Assembly: GCF_022539505.1 (NCBI RefSeq) | Contig: NC_061508.1 | Coordinates: forward strand, 349,135,484-349,199,483 | Direction: 5' to 3' | Source of the DNA: Lolium rigidum | Lineage: Eukaryota > Streptophyta > Magnoliopsida > Poales > Poaceae | DNA: 64,000 nt | Notes under the pieces: model-generated | The model's input: the letters and a program-made list of their open reading frames with translations, nothing else | Told to the model about the DNA's origin: nothing | Databases searched by the model: none | Program-made: the position numbers and the translations under genes | Part shown: positions 44,036 through 55,371 of the stretch, one piece after another | Numbering within the stretch: position 1 is the first letter of the stretch | How the letters are laid out: each line of letters starts with the position of its first letter

Positions 44036-44553
44036 CTGCAACCAGAAAACATGTTAGAAAGTAGAAAACGCATGGATATCCACATGGAAGGAGGTGAAAG
44101 CACAACAATTAAACTAAGAACTATATACCTAAGAAGTTTGAACCTTGTCGTTTATCATAGGCTGAACTATAGATCTCCCTCTATATGTAAAGTAGGTTCA
44201 TCTAACTTAGAAATGTATCAGATCAGACAAAACAAGAAAATCATGTCAGACATAATCCAGTATCCATTCAGGCCAAGCTGGAAGTTTTGATGCGCAATAC
44301 ATTAGCAGACCCAAAAATATTTTAAAGCCTGGGCAAACAGTAAAATCAAAGGCTTGGAGTGTTATTCTTTTCCTAGGCTGCGCCAGCCGGCCGGAAGCTT
44401 TAACAATTCTTATTGAATTAAGGGCACAAATCAGAAGAAAAAAAAACATGCTTTAATCTACAATGGATATGATTTGCTAATATAGAATGTACCTTATCTG
44501 CTTCATATAGTTGTTTCAAGATCGATTTTTTTTTTAGAAAAATCAATATGTTT
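44036..44553. other. Unassigned sequence
   Basis: No further exon or element was supported here. Confidence 0.3.
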
Positions 44554-44558
44554 CATTA

Positions 44559-45149
44559 TGTTAAGATTCATGCACTAGCCACTTGAACCAAAAGTCCGAA
44601 CTGATGGAAAGGGCTAGGCAATCTACTTATACACTTCACAACACCCCCACTCGCGTGTGACGAGAGAAGAGAAAGTCAACACGTGAAAGAAGAAGAGCAC
44701 ACCGAAGCGGTGGCTAAAGAGGGGGGCAACAGCAATTTTTAGGCTTAATTGCGAAAACCATGTGAAAGCCAGGATTTGAACTTGAGACCTGGGGCTCTGA
44801 TACCATGTTAAGCTTCATGCACTAGCCACTTGAACCAAAAGTCCGAACTGATGGAAAGGGCTAGACAATCTACTTTATACACTTCACAACACCCCCACTC
44901 GCGTGTGACGGGAGAAGAGAAAGTCAACACGTGAAAGAAAAAGAGCACGCCGAAACAGGGCATCAGCGGTGGCTAAAGAGGGGGGCAACAACAATTTTTA
45001 GGCTTAATTGCGAAAACCATGGGAAAGCCAGGATTTGAACTCGAGACCTGGGGCTCTGATACCATGTTAAGATTCATGCACTAGCCACTTGAACCAAAAG
45101 TCCGAACTGATGGAAAGGGCTAGGCAATCTACTTATACACTTCACAACA
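44559..45149 (-). mobile_element. TRIM/SMART retrotransposon with three LTRs (591 bp)
   Basis: Three near-identical LTRs of 85-86 bp lie at 44559-44643, 44806-44891 and 45065-45149, separated by two similar internal regions of 162 and 173 bp. In the + strand each LTR reads TGTTAAGATTCATGCACTAG ... TACACTTCACAACA. Read on the - strand, each internal region starts directly with TGGTATCAGAGCC, a methionine-tRNA primer-binding site. A perfect 5-bp target duplication CATTA flanks the whole array (44554-44558 and 45150-45154). No protein is encoded. The internal region also has a GTTCAAATCC B-box-like motif. LTR-internal-LTR-internal-LTR arrays are known for TRIMs. Confidence 0.92.
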
Positions 45150-45154
45150 CATTA

Positions 45155-45554
45155 AAGAGCGACAAAACACAAAAACCTACAATTTATGTTGCTTCCACCT
45201 TGATCAACATAATGAGCAGTACCATTGAGAACATGTAAAATAGGAACAATCCACTTGATCTCAGAAACTTGATATGGCACAAGTACTCTTTTTTATTTGG
45301 AACAAAAGTAGCACTAAAAACTCAAGCATGCTATACCATAGAATAGATATAGACGCACCCATAACTTCAAAGGCTTCACTAACCAGTTAAGAGAATTGCA
45401 GATTTGCAGGTCCATTCAACGGGACTGCTTTTGGATAAGAATTGATTATGACTAAATATTCTGGTACTAAAGAAATGGTGCGAACAGTATGTAACCATAT
45501 CAAAATAGTACGGTTGCAGAATCAGTTGGACCGAAAATATAGAGAGGTTAGTAA
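45155..45554. other. Unassigned sequence between TRIM and CACTA
   Basis: No gene or element recognised. Confidence 0.35.
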
Positions 45555-45980
45555 CACTACAGGAATGGGAGGCTATGCCGAGGGCCAGGCTATACGCCGA
45601 CGGCCAAAAGTCGGGGCCGTCGGCGTATGGCGCGGCCAGGCCAGCCTCCCCTTTCAACACTCGGCGAAATGTGGCCGTCGGCGTAGCGACCTCTACGCCG
45701 AGGGCAGCCCTCGGCATATCTTTGGCCCTAGGCGTAGACAGGGCTACGCCGACGGCCACCCTCGGCATAGGCTATTTTTAAAATTTGTCTAATTTTGTAA
45801 AAATCATAACTAATTCATATGATGTCAGAAAAATGCATATGAGGTATCAAAATGTTCAGAAAAACATCCTCTACCCGTTTATGTTAAAATAATGCATATT
45901 TGAATCATGTAGAATAACATGTTAACATAGAAACAATTCAATCACTTTCTTATATGTTTTCAGGTTCCCGTTTTAGCCAG

Positions 45981-47981
45981 ATGGCAATTTAAACGAAGTC
46001 AGAAAATCTCGCGGAGCCGCATGGCATCATTTTATGTGTCCTAGTAACCACTCCAAAAGATGGAATTGGGATACGATAATTATTTTGGAAAACCCTTCAC
46101 GAACAGGGCTATCAAGTCCGGATTTCTATGGCTTTTAGGGCAATGAGTAGGAAACGGCCCGTGACACCGCATAGTTTTTGTCGGAACGAGACCATATTTG
46201 GCACGTGCGTGGTCCCTGGGATGGGAAGCAAGGCCCCGGGAGCGCATTTCCAATCCGACCCATGGGCGATGGTTTTTTCATTTTCGGGGTACCAAAACAG
46301 GTTTTTTTGTGAAGGAACTACATGGGGCGCATTTTAGTATTGCGCGAGACCTCTGCGTAGTGGTAGGACACCGCCTTCGCACCCCATATCACATGCCATA
46401 TGTGCATGCTAGCTATCTGGGAATCCATGCGGCTTCCTGCGGTGTCCCGCCGAATCCGCTGGAAAGTGATCAGATTTGAACTAGGGCTACACTTTCCGTC
46501 GCTCAATAAATTCCGCAAAATTTTTTTTTAGGTCTATGACATATCAGTTTATGTGCTAATTTTTGTCCGTTTAGCGCGATGGTAAACGGGTGCACCAGCG
46601 CGCCCGGTACGGCCATACCGCATCTCCGTGGGGGCCCCTTTTGGCCAAATGACAATTTAAACAAAGTCAGAAAATCCCGCGGAGCCGCATGGCGTCATTT
46701 TATGTGTCCTAGTAACCACTCGAAAAGTCGGAATTAGGATACGGCAATTATTTTGGAAAACCCTTCACAAACGGGGCTATCACGTCCGGAGTTCTATGGC
46801 TTTTAGGGCAAATGAGTAGGAAACGGCCCGTGACACCGCATAGTTTGTCGGAACGAGGCCATATTTGGCACGTGCGTGGTCCCCGGGATGGGAAGCAAGG
46901 CCCGGGAGCGGATTTCCAATCCGACCCATGGGCGATGGTTTTTTCATTTTCGGGATGCCAAAACGGGTTTATTTTGTGAAGCAGCTACATGGGGCGCATT
47001 TTGGTATTGCGCGAGACCTCCGCGTAGTGGTAGGACACCGCGTTCGCACCACATATCACATGCCATATGTGCGCGCTAGCTATCTGGGAATCCATGCGGC
47101 TTCCTGCGGTGTCCCGCCGAATCCGCTGGAAACTGACCGGATTTGAACTAGGGGTACACTTTCCGTCGCTCAATAAATTCCGGGAAAATTGTTTTTAGGT
47201 CTATGACATATCACTTTATGTGCTAATTTTTTTCCGTTTAGTGCGATGGTAAACGGATGCACCAGCGCGCCCGGTACGGGCATACCGCATCTCTGTGGGG
47301 GCCCTTTTTGGCCAAATGGCAATTTAAACGAAGTCAGAAAATCCCACGGAGCAGCATGGCGTCATTTTATGTGTCCTAGTAACCACTCCAAAAGTCGGAA
47401 TTAGGATACGGCAATTATTTTGGAAAACCCTTCACAAACGGGGCTATCACGTCCGGAGTTCTATGGCTTTTAGGGCAAATGAGTAGGAAACGGCCCGTGA
47501 CACCGCATAGTTTGTCGGAACGAGGCCATATTTGGCATGTGCGTGGTCCCCGGGATGGGAAGCAAGGCCCCGGGAGCGGATTTCCAATCCGACCGATGGG
47601 CGATGGTTTTTTCATTTTTGGGGTGCCAAAACGGGTTTATTTTGTGAAGCAGCTACATGGGGCGCATTTTAGTATTGCGCGAGACCTCCGCGTAGTGGTA
47701 GGACACCGCCTTCGCACCACATATCACATGCCATATGTGCGCGCTAGCTATCACGGGAATCCATGCGGCTTCTGCGGTGTCCCGCCGAATCCGTTGAAAC
47801 CGACCGGATTTGAACTAGGGGTACACTTTCCGTCGCTCAATAAATTCCGCAAAAAATGTTTTTATGTCTATAACACATCACTTTATGTGCTAATTTTTGT
47901 CCGTTTAGCGTGTTGGCGAACGGTGCACCAGCCCGCCCGATACGGCCATTTCGCATCTCGCGAGGGGGCTGTTTTGGCCAC
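45981..47981. repeat. Three tandem 667-bp repeats inside the CACTA element
   Basis: Units start at 45981, 46649 and 47316 (spacing 668 and 667); the third ends at about 47981. Shared blocks include CATTTTATGTGTCCTAGTAA, GAAACGGCCCGTGACACCGC, ATATCACATGCCATATGTGC and CTTTCCGTCGCTCAATAAAT. Units contain a parallel frame (about 93 codons, MARAWSPGWEARP type), but the third is fused out of phase, so coding is unlikely. Confidence 0.9.
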
Positions 47982-48293
47982 ATGGCAAATTGGGCCTCAT
48001 ATTTGGATTCCTCTAATTTTTAGGTTCAAATGATGATATGTATGTTATATTTAGATTCCTCTCATTTTTCTGATCGATTTAGACATATTATTTGTGGAAT
48101 TTTGATTTTCCGATTTAAAGTTATTAATTATTCAATATTAAATAGAAAAAAGACCAAAAAATAAAATCATTTTATTTTTTATTTGAATTTAATATTATTA
48201 TTACTTATATATATTCATTGTTGTCTACTTAAGTAATTGTTTGGGATTCAAAAATAAAGAAGTGTGCATCACGGTTCAAGGGTTAATAGGGTT

Positions 48294-48431
48294 GATATGC
48301 TATTATTATCAGCAAGAGGTGTCAATTCTATAATGGAAGCTCATCCGAATGGAACCAAGAAGTTAAGCGTGCTGAGGGTGGAGTAGTGTGAGGATGGGTG
48401 ACCGACTGGGAAGTTTAACCATGATTGTAAT
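48294..48431 (+). ncRNA. 5S-rRNA-like sequence (pol III promoter-like), not a functional 5S gene
   Basis: GAAGTTAAGCGTGCT (box A region), GAGTAGTGTGAGGATGGGTG (intermediate element) and GGATGGGTGACCGACTGGGA (box C) align without gaps to the last two-thirds of plant 5S rRNA. ATGCTATTATTATCAGCA upstream matches the 5S start (ATGCGATCATACCAGCA) with one insertion, so nearly the full molecule is represented. The end (GTCCTCGTGTTGCA in 5S) is diverged. It is followed by an A-rich tract (48490-48530). Divergence and location rule out a normal rRNA gene; it is a 5S-derived retroelement or promoter module. Confidence 0.75.
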
Positions 48432-48866
48432 TTGACATAAGATTAAGTGTAGTTAGAGTTAAAAGTGTATTGGGTGAAAGATAAACAAGTAAAAAAAGAA
48501 AAAAAGAAAAAAAGGAAAAAACTGTGTAAAAGAAATTAAAATTTTAAAAATTTTAAAAGTCTATGCCTAGGGTTTTGCCGTCGGCATATAGAAAAAAATA
48601 ATTTTTTTTTTCGAAATTTTTTTGTTTGAATTTTTTTGTAAACGGGAAATTTGAATTTTTTAAAAGTCTATGCCGAGGGTTTTGCCGTCGGCGTAGCGTG
48701 CTACGCCGAGGGCCGGGCTACGCCGACGGCGATAGTGGCTTTGCCGAGGGACTTACACGCCGAGGAGCTATGCCGAGGGCGGCCCTCGGCATAGCCTACG
48801 CCGAGAGCCAAAGCATGGTACGCCGAGGGTTCCCGGCCCTCGGCATATAGCCCCATTCCTGTAGTG

Positions 48867-50857
48867 TTGTGGACTTTAAGCGAGGTTTTCTAGACGTAGA
48901 GGGCTGTAGCTAATGTTTTATTGAGTCTTGCAATGTGCCACTACAGGACCAAGGTGGATTCAAATTTTTTGAGTACTAACCCCTCTAATGAAGTTTATAA
49001 GAAGTTTGGTGTGAAGGAAGTTTTCAAGGGTCAAGAGGAGGATGATATATGATCAAGAAGAGTGAAAAGTCTAAGCTCGGGGATGCCCCCGTGGTTCATC
49101 CACTGCATATTTCAAGAAGACTCAAGCGTCTAAGCTTGGGGATGCCCAAGGCATCCCCTTCTTCATCAACTTATCAGGTTTCCTCCCCTGAAACTATATT
49201 TTTATTCGGTCACATCATATGTGCTTTACTTGGAGCGTCTGTGTGCTTTTATTTTTGTTTATGTTTGAATAAATTCGGATCCTAGCAATCCTTGTGTGGG
49301 AGAGATACACGCTCCGCTTTTTCATATGAACACTCATGTTCTTCGTTTTACTTTTAATGTTCAATGATAAAAGTTGGGAGCTATTGCACTTATTTATATT
49401 TGGTTGGAAACAGAAAATGCCTCATATGTCTTGGATAATTTGACACTTGGCAATTGTTTTGAGCTCTCAAGTAGATCATGATTAAAGTTTTTTCATGTAG
49501 TCTAAGCCTATTAGTGGAGAATTACTGTAGAGCTTGTTAAAATTGGTTTGCATAATTGATCTCTCTTAAGGTCTAGATATTTTCCGGTAAAAGTGTTTGA
49601 GCAACAAGGAAGACGATGTAGAGTATTATAATGCTTGCAATATGTTCTTATGTAAGTTTCTTTGTACTCGGTTCATACTTGTGTTTGCTTCAAATAACCT
49701 TGCTAGCCCAAAGCCTTGTACTGAGAGGGAATACTTCTCGTGCATCCAAAACCTTGAGCCAAAAACCATGCCATTTGTGTCCACCATACCTACCTACTAC
49801 ATGGTATTTCTCCGCCATTCCAAAGTAAATTTCTTGAGTGTTACCTTTAAACAATTCAAAATGCTTCTGAATTTGTGTCAATGTTTTATAGCTCATGAGG
49901 AAGTATGTGGTGTTTATCTTTCAATCTTGTTGGGCAACTTTCACCAATGGACTAGTGGATTCATCAAGCTTATCCAATAATTTTGCAAAAAGAGCTGGCA
50001 ATGGGATTCCCGAGTCCCAAATTAATTAACCAAAATAGACACTCCTCCATGGTATGTGATTGTTGGACGGCACCCGAGGATTCGGTTAGCCATGGCTTGT
50101 GTAAGCAAAGGTTGGGGGAGTGTCATCATCATAATAAAACTAAACTAAAAAGGCACTCCTTCATGGTATGAGATTGTTGGCAGGCACCCGAGGATTCGGT
50201 TAGCCATGGTTTGTGAAAGAAAGGTTGGAAGGAGCGCCACCCAAAAATAAAAATAATTCATGGGAGCCGCTTTTGAAGGTTTGTCTAGCAAGGGGGTTAG
50301 AGTGCTCACTACCATTCGTTGACAACAACAAACACCTCTCAAAACTTTACTTTTATGCTCTCTTTATGTTTTCAAAACCAAAGCTCTAGCACAAATATAG
50401 CAATCGATGCTTTCCTCTGCGAAGGGCCGTTCTTTTACTTTATGTTGAGTCAGTTTACCTACTTCCTTCCATCTTAGAAGCAAACACTTGTGTCAAATGT
50501 GCATTGATTCTTACATACTTGCATATTTGCATTCATCATATTACTTTGTGTTGACAATTATCCATGTGATATGCATGTTACAAGTTGAAAGCAACCGCTG
50601 AAACTTATATCTTCCTTTGTGTTGCTTCGATGCCTTTACTTTGAACTTATTGTTTTATGAGTTAACTTTTGTGCAAGACTTTTGATACTTGTCTTGAAAG
50701 TACTCTTCATGAAAAGTTTTGCTATATGTTATCTATTTGTTAGCAACTATAGATCATTGCCTTGAGTCACTTCATTCATTTCATATGCTTTGTAATAGTA
50801 TGATCAAGGTTATGTAAGTAGCATGTCACTACTGAAATTATTCTTTTTATCGTTTAC
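48867..50857 (+). mobile_element. Gypsy 3' internal noncoding region (fragment)
   Basis: Contains GTCTAAGCTTGGGGATGCCC and AAGGCATCCCC, and GTCACATCATATGTGCTTTA-type text, which I recognise as the region between pol and the right LTR of Triticeae Gypsy elements. The CAAGGAAGACGATGTAGAGT block at 49607 also fits. Frames up to 127 codons (49597-49980) have no domain. A 50-bp block (CACTCCTYCATGGTATGWGA) is duplicated at 50040 and 50155. Truncated on the right by the assembly gap and on the left by the CACTA end. Confidence 0.55.
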
Positions 50858-50957
50858 NNNNNNNNNNNNNNNNNNNNNNNNNNNNNNNNNNNNNNNNNNN
50901 NNNNNNNNNNNNNNNNNNNNNNNNNNNNNNNNNNNNNNNNNNNNNNNNNNNNNNNNN
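50858..50957. other. Assembly gap, 100 N
   Basis: Exactly 100 unknown bases, the conventional size for a gap of unknown length. Adjacent elements may be incompletely represented. Confidence 0.99.
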
Positions 50958-51311
50958 CGGACGAGAGGGGGCTGTGGGCCCCCTCCCCACATGGCGGCGC
51001 GGCCAGGCCAGGGCCCGCGCCGTCCTATGGGGGGGCCCATGGCGGCCCCTCTCGGCCCCTCCTTTTGGCTCCCTTCGTCTTCTGGAAAAATAGGATTTTT
51101 CGTATAATTTCCGTCAATTATTGATCTTCCAAAATATGGTGTCCTGACGGTGCTTTTTCCAGCAGAATCCTGACTCCGGGGAATAATTCTCCAATGATCA
51201 TGAAACATGCAAAATAGATGAAATAACATAAGTATCATCTCTAAATATGAAATATATCAATGAATAACAGCAAATTATGATATAAAATAGTGATGCAAAA
51301 TGAACGTATCA
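50958..51311 (-). mobile_element. LTR fragment (TGATACGTTCATTTTGC type), minus orientation
   Basis: Its reverse complement starts TGATACGTTCATTTTGCATC, a Triticeae LTR start. The LTR end abuts Copia integrase coding sequence at 51312, so it inserted into that element. The rest is lost in the gap. Confidence 0.65.
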
Positions 51312-51566
51312 TACTGTTATGTGTATCTTCTGAAAACTAAAGATGAGGCTCTTGATATCTTTAAAATCTATAAGGCTGAAATTGAGAACCAAATTGAAAG
51401 AAAGATAAAAAGGGTACGGTCCGATCGTGGTGGAGAGTACTTTTCTTACGATTTCAATTTATTCTGTGCGGAACATGGTATAATCCACGAGAGGACGCCT
51501 CCCAATTCCCCACAATCCAATGGGATTGCGGAAAGGAAAAAACCATACTTTAACATATTTGGTTAA
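51312..51566 (+). pseudogene. Copia integrase fragment
   Basis: Encodes YVYLLKTKDEALDIFKIYKA, then RVRSDRGGEYFSYDFNLFCA and HGIIHERTPPNSPQSNGIAE. SDRGGE and the S-P-Q-x-N-G-x-x-E motif are the second and third acidic parts of the DDE integrase core. The first catalytic aspartate and the gag-protease region are missing because of the LTR insertion and gap. The frame breaks at about 51566. Confidence 0.85.
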
Positions 51567-52093
51567 TGCCATGTTAGATGTTTCGGGTTTATCCAAGGAA
51601 TGGTGGGGGAGGCTATATTGACTTCGTGTCATGTCCTAAACCGTGTTCCAACCAAGAATAAAGAGATTACCCCTTATGAGGAATGGGAAAATAAAAGGCC
51701 ATCACTCTCCTACCTATGAACTTGGGGCTGTTTGGCTAAAGTGAATTTTCCAATCACCAAAAAGCAAAAGCTTGGACCAAAAACCGTGGACTGTGTCTTT
51801 CTTGGCTATGATGCCTATAGCATTGCTTATAGATTTCTTGTGGTGAAATATGGAGTGGACGACATGAATGTTGGCACCATCTTTTAATCAAGAGATGCTA
51901 CATTCTTTGAGGATATATTTCCTATGAGAGATATGCATGGCATGTCTAGTTGGGAATCCGATCCAATTCATGAAACTCCTATGGAGTCTAGCGAATCTGA
52001 TGAGAGAGTTCAGATTCTGATGAAGATGATAATGAAGCTCCCACAAGGAGCAAGAGACAAAGGATTGCAAAGTCTTTTGGTAATGATTTCATT
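51567..52093 (+). pseudogene. Degenerate Copia integrase-RT linker
   Basis: Fragments such as NAMLDVSGLSKEWWG and PSYELGAVWLK-like text remain in shifting frames with stops. Part of the same polyprotein. Confidence 0.65.
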
Positions 52094-52663
52094 GTGTATT
52101 TTGTGGATACTCCCACTACCATTTCTGAAGCTCTCGCATCTCCTGATGCAGACTACTGGAAGGAAGCGATTAAAAGCGAGATGGATTCCATCTTGGCTAA
52201 TGGAACGTGGGAGTTAACTGAGCGTCCTTATGGGTGCAAACTTGTAGGATGTAAATGGGTATTTAAGAAAAAGCTTCGAGCTGATGATACTATTGAGAAG
52301 TACAAAACTCGGCTTGTAGCCAAAGGCTATACCCAAAAGGAAGGCGAAGATTTCTTCGATACCTACTCACCTGTGGCGAGATTGAACACAATTCGTGTAC
52401 TACTGTCATTGGCTGCCTCACACGGTCTTGTTGTTCATCAAATGGACGTTAAGACGGCTTTCTTAAACGGAGAGTTGGACGAGGAAATTTACATGGAACA
52501 GCCTGATGGTTTTATACTAGAAGGTCAAGAAAGAAATGTGTGTAAATTAAAGAAATCTTTGTATGGTCTCAAACAAGCACCCAAACAATGGCATGAGAAG
52601 TTTGGAAGAACTTTAACATCTGTGGGCTTTATTGTTAATGAAGACGACAAATGTGTGTACTAC
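52094..52663 (+). pseudogene. Copia reverse transcriptase, 5' part
   Basis: Open for 190 codons: EAIKSEMDSILANGTWELTE, VGCKWVFKKKLRADDTIEKY, ARLNTIRVLLSLAASHGLVV and HQMDVKTAFLNGELDEEIYM. This is the Ty1/copia RT domain (RVT_2) including the QMDVKTAFLNG motif with the first catalytic aspartate. It is interrupted after DDKCVYY by a solo LTR, so the YVDD box lies beyond that insertion. Confidence 0.92.
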
Positions 52664-54379
52664 TGATACGTCTCCAACGTATCTATAATTTCTTATGTTC
52701 CATGCTACTTTATTGATGATACCTACATGTTTTATACACATTATATGTCATTATTATGCGTTTTCCGGAACTAACCTATTGACGAGATGCCGAAGTGCCG
52801 GTTCTGTTTCTGCTTGTTTTTGGTTTCGAAATCCTAGTAACGAAATATTCTCGAAATTGGACGAAATCAACGCCCGGGTTCCTATTTTGCCCGGAAGCAT
52901 CCGGAACACCCGAGAGTCGCCAGAGGGGGGCCACACAGGCCCCAGATGATAGGCCGGCGCGGCCCAGGCCCTGGCCGTGCCGCCTTATGGTGTCGTCGCC
53001 CCTTCGACCCTCCGACTCCGCCTCTTCGCCTATTTAAAGGTCCCTGACCTAAAACACGAGACGAATAAGCCACGGTACGCGAAACCTTCCAGAGCCGCCG
53101 CCATCGCGAAGCCAAGATCTGGGGGACAGGAGTCTCTGTTCCAGCACGCCGCCGGGACAGGGAAGTGCCCCGGAAGGCTTCTCCATCGACATCGCTGCCA
53201 TCTCCACCGCCATCTTCATCACCGCTGCTGCTCCCATGAGAAGGGAGTAGTTCTCCATCGAGGCTCGGGGCTGTACCGGTAGCTATGTGGTTCATATCTC
53301 TCCTATGTACTTCAATACAATAATCTCATGAGCTGCCTTACATGATTGAGATTCATATGATGATGCTTGTAATCTAGATGTCATTATGCTAGTCAAGTGG
53401 GTTTTACTTATGTGATCTCCGGAGACTCCTTGTCCCATGTGTGTAAAGGTGACGAGTGTGTGCACCGTGTGGGTCTCTTAGGCTATATTTCACAGAATAC
53501 TTATTCAACTTGTTATGAATGGCGTAGTGAAGTGCTTATTTATATCCCTTTATGATTGCAATGTGTTTTGTATCACTATTTATCTATATGCTACTCATGT
53601 GATGTTATTAAAGTAGTCTATTCCTCCTGCATGGTGTAATGGTGACAGTGTGTGCATCGTGTAGTTCTTGTCGTAGATTATGATCATAATCTCTTGTAGA
53701 TTGTGGAGTTAATTGTCATTATGATAGTATTGATGTGATCTATGCCTCCTTCATAGTGTGATGGTGACAGTGTGCATGCTATGTTAGTACTTGGTCTATT
53801 TTGCAAAGATCTATTATAATCTAAGGTTACTTAAACATGAATATCGAATGTTGTGGAGCTTGTTAAGTCCGACATTGAGGGTTCGTGTAATCCTACACAA
53901 TTAGTGGTGTTCATTATCAAACAAGAGTATATGTAGCACAAGGAAGAGAACTTATTTATTATGTGATCAATGTTGAGAGTGTCCACTAGTGAAAGTATGA
54001 TCCCTAGGCCTTGTTTCCACCACAAAGAATTGCTTCCTACGCTAGCAAGCTATTTTACGGCGCCGCTTGTTTACTTGTTTTCTTGCATCTTTACTTTACG
54101 TAATATTACCACCATCTATACCACCTGTGTTTTACTATCTCTTCGCCGAACTAGTGCACCTATACATGCGACAAGTGTATTAGGTGTGTTGGGGACACAA
54201 GAGACTTCTTGCATTGTGATCGCGAGGGTTGCTTGAGAGGGATATCTTTGACCTCTTCCTCCCTGAGTTCGATAAACCTTGGGTGATCCACTTAAGGGAA
54301 AAACTTGCTGCTGTTCTACAAACCTCTGCTTTTGGAGGCCCAACACTGTCTACAAGAATAGAAGCACCCGTAGACATCA
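52664..54379 (+). mobile_element. Solo Gypsy LTR (1,716 bp) inserted in Copia RT
   Basis: Begins TGATACGTCTCCAACGTATC and ends CCCGTAGACATCA. A perfect 5-bp duplication ACTAC flanks it (52659-52663 and 54380-54384). No internal domain or second LTR is present, so it is a solo LTR formed by LTR-LTR recombination. Same family as the LTR at 17540-19133. Confidence 0.93.
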
Positions 54380-54384
54380 ACTAC

Positions 54385-55371
54385 CGCCATGGTGGGGGTG
54401 AGGGAGCTGTCCTATGCTTGTATGTGGATGACATACTAATTTTAGGGACAAGTCTCAAAGTGATTGAGGAGGTAAAAACCTTCTTATCTCAGTGTTTCGA
54501 GATGAAAGATCTTGGAGAAGCTGATGTTATATTGAACATCAAGTTATTGAGAGATGGGAATAATGGGATTACACTTGTGCAATCTCATTATGTTGAGAAG
54601 GTGTTGAGCAGATTTGGCTATGCTGATTGCAAATCTTCTCTCACACCTTATGATCCTAGCGTCTTGCTTTGAAAAAATGAAAAGGCAACTAGAGATCAGT
54701 TGAGATACTCTCAAATCATTGGTTCACTCATGTATTTAGCTTGCGCTACGAGGCCTGATATCTCGTTTGCTGTATCCAAACTTAGCCGGTTTGTGGCTAA
54801 CCCGAGAGATGATCATTGTCATGCTCTTGACAGAGTGATGCGCTATCTAAAGGGAACCATGAGTTATGGAATTCATTATACCGGGTATCCAAGAGGACTC
54901 GAAGGGTATAGTGATTCCAATTGGATTTCAGATGCTAAGATGAAGGCCACAAGTGGATATGTTTTCACTCTTGGTGGTGGCGTCATTTTCTGGAAGTCTT
55001 GCAAGCGAGACCATCTTAACGAGGTCAACTATGGAAGCAGAACTCACATCATTAGATACAGCTACAGTCGAAGCGGAATGGCTTCGTGAGCTCTTGATGG
55101 ACTTGCCTATGGTTGAAAAACCAATACCGGCCATCCTCATGAACTGTGATAATCAAACTATGATTATCAAAGTGAAAAGTTCTAAGGATAATATGAAAAG
55201 TTCCAAACATATCAAGAGGAGATTGAAGTCTGTCGAAAGCCGAAGAACTCCGGAGTGATAGCCTTGGATTATGTCCAAAGTGCTAAAAATCTAGCAGATC
55301 CTTTCACAAAAGGACTATCAAGAAACATGATAGACCTTGCATCGAAGGAGATGGGTTTGAGACCCACTTGA
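54385..55371 (+). pseudogene. Copia RT 3' part and RNase H
   Basis: Contains the RT active-site box LCLYVDDILILG (YVDD at 54421-54432), FLSQCFEMKDLGEADVILNI, then a premature TGA at 54670-54672, ATRPDISFAVSKLSRFVANP and the RNase H core GYSDSNWISDAKMKATSGYV. The frame shifts near 55000, resuming with STMEAELTSLDTATVEAEWL, and again near 55240, before the end ADPFTKGL...stop at 55369-55371. Multiple breaks make it inactive. Confidence 0.9.

Larger units (their letters stand above)
45555..48866. mobile_element. CACTA element with GCCGAGGGC/GCCGACGGC termini (3.3 kb)
   Basis: Perfect 15-bp terminal inverted repeats CACTACAGGAATGGG and CCCATTCCTGTAGTG. Both ends carry arrays of CTACGCCGACGGCC/TATGCCGAGGGCC (45570-45775 and 48560-48850), typical subterminal repeats. 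The interior holds three 667-bp tandem repeats and a 5S-rRNA-like segment but no transposase. Flanking trinucleotides (TAA left, TTG right) do not match. Confidence 0.9.

Noticed and set aside
44770..44805. tRNA gene suggested by GTTCAAATCC and T-arm-like sequence in the TRIM
   Set aside because: No acceptor or anticodon stem; it is the primer-binding site plus a B-box-like motif, repeated with the element.
45981..47981. CRISPR-like or satellite array
   Set aside because: Units of 667 bp are contiguous with no spacers and lie inside CACTA termini; this is a plant nuclear sequence.
48294..48431. Functional 5S rRNA gene
   Set aside because: Diverged ends, an internal insertion, no downstream oligo-T terminator at the normal place, and a location inside a transposon.
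50810..51238. Frames reading through the N gap
   Set aside because: Unknown bases cannot support a protein.
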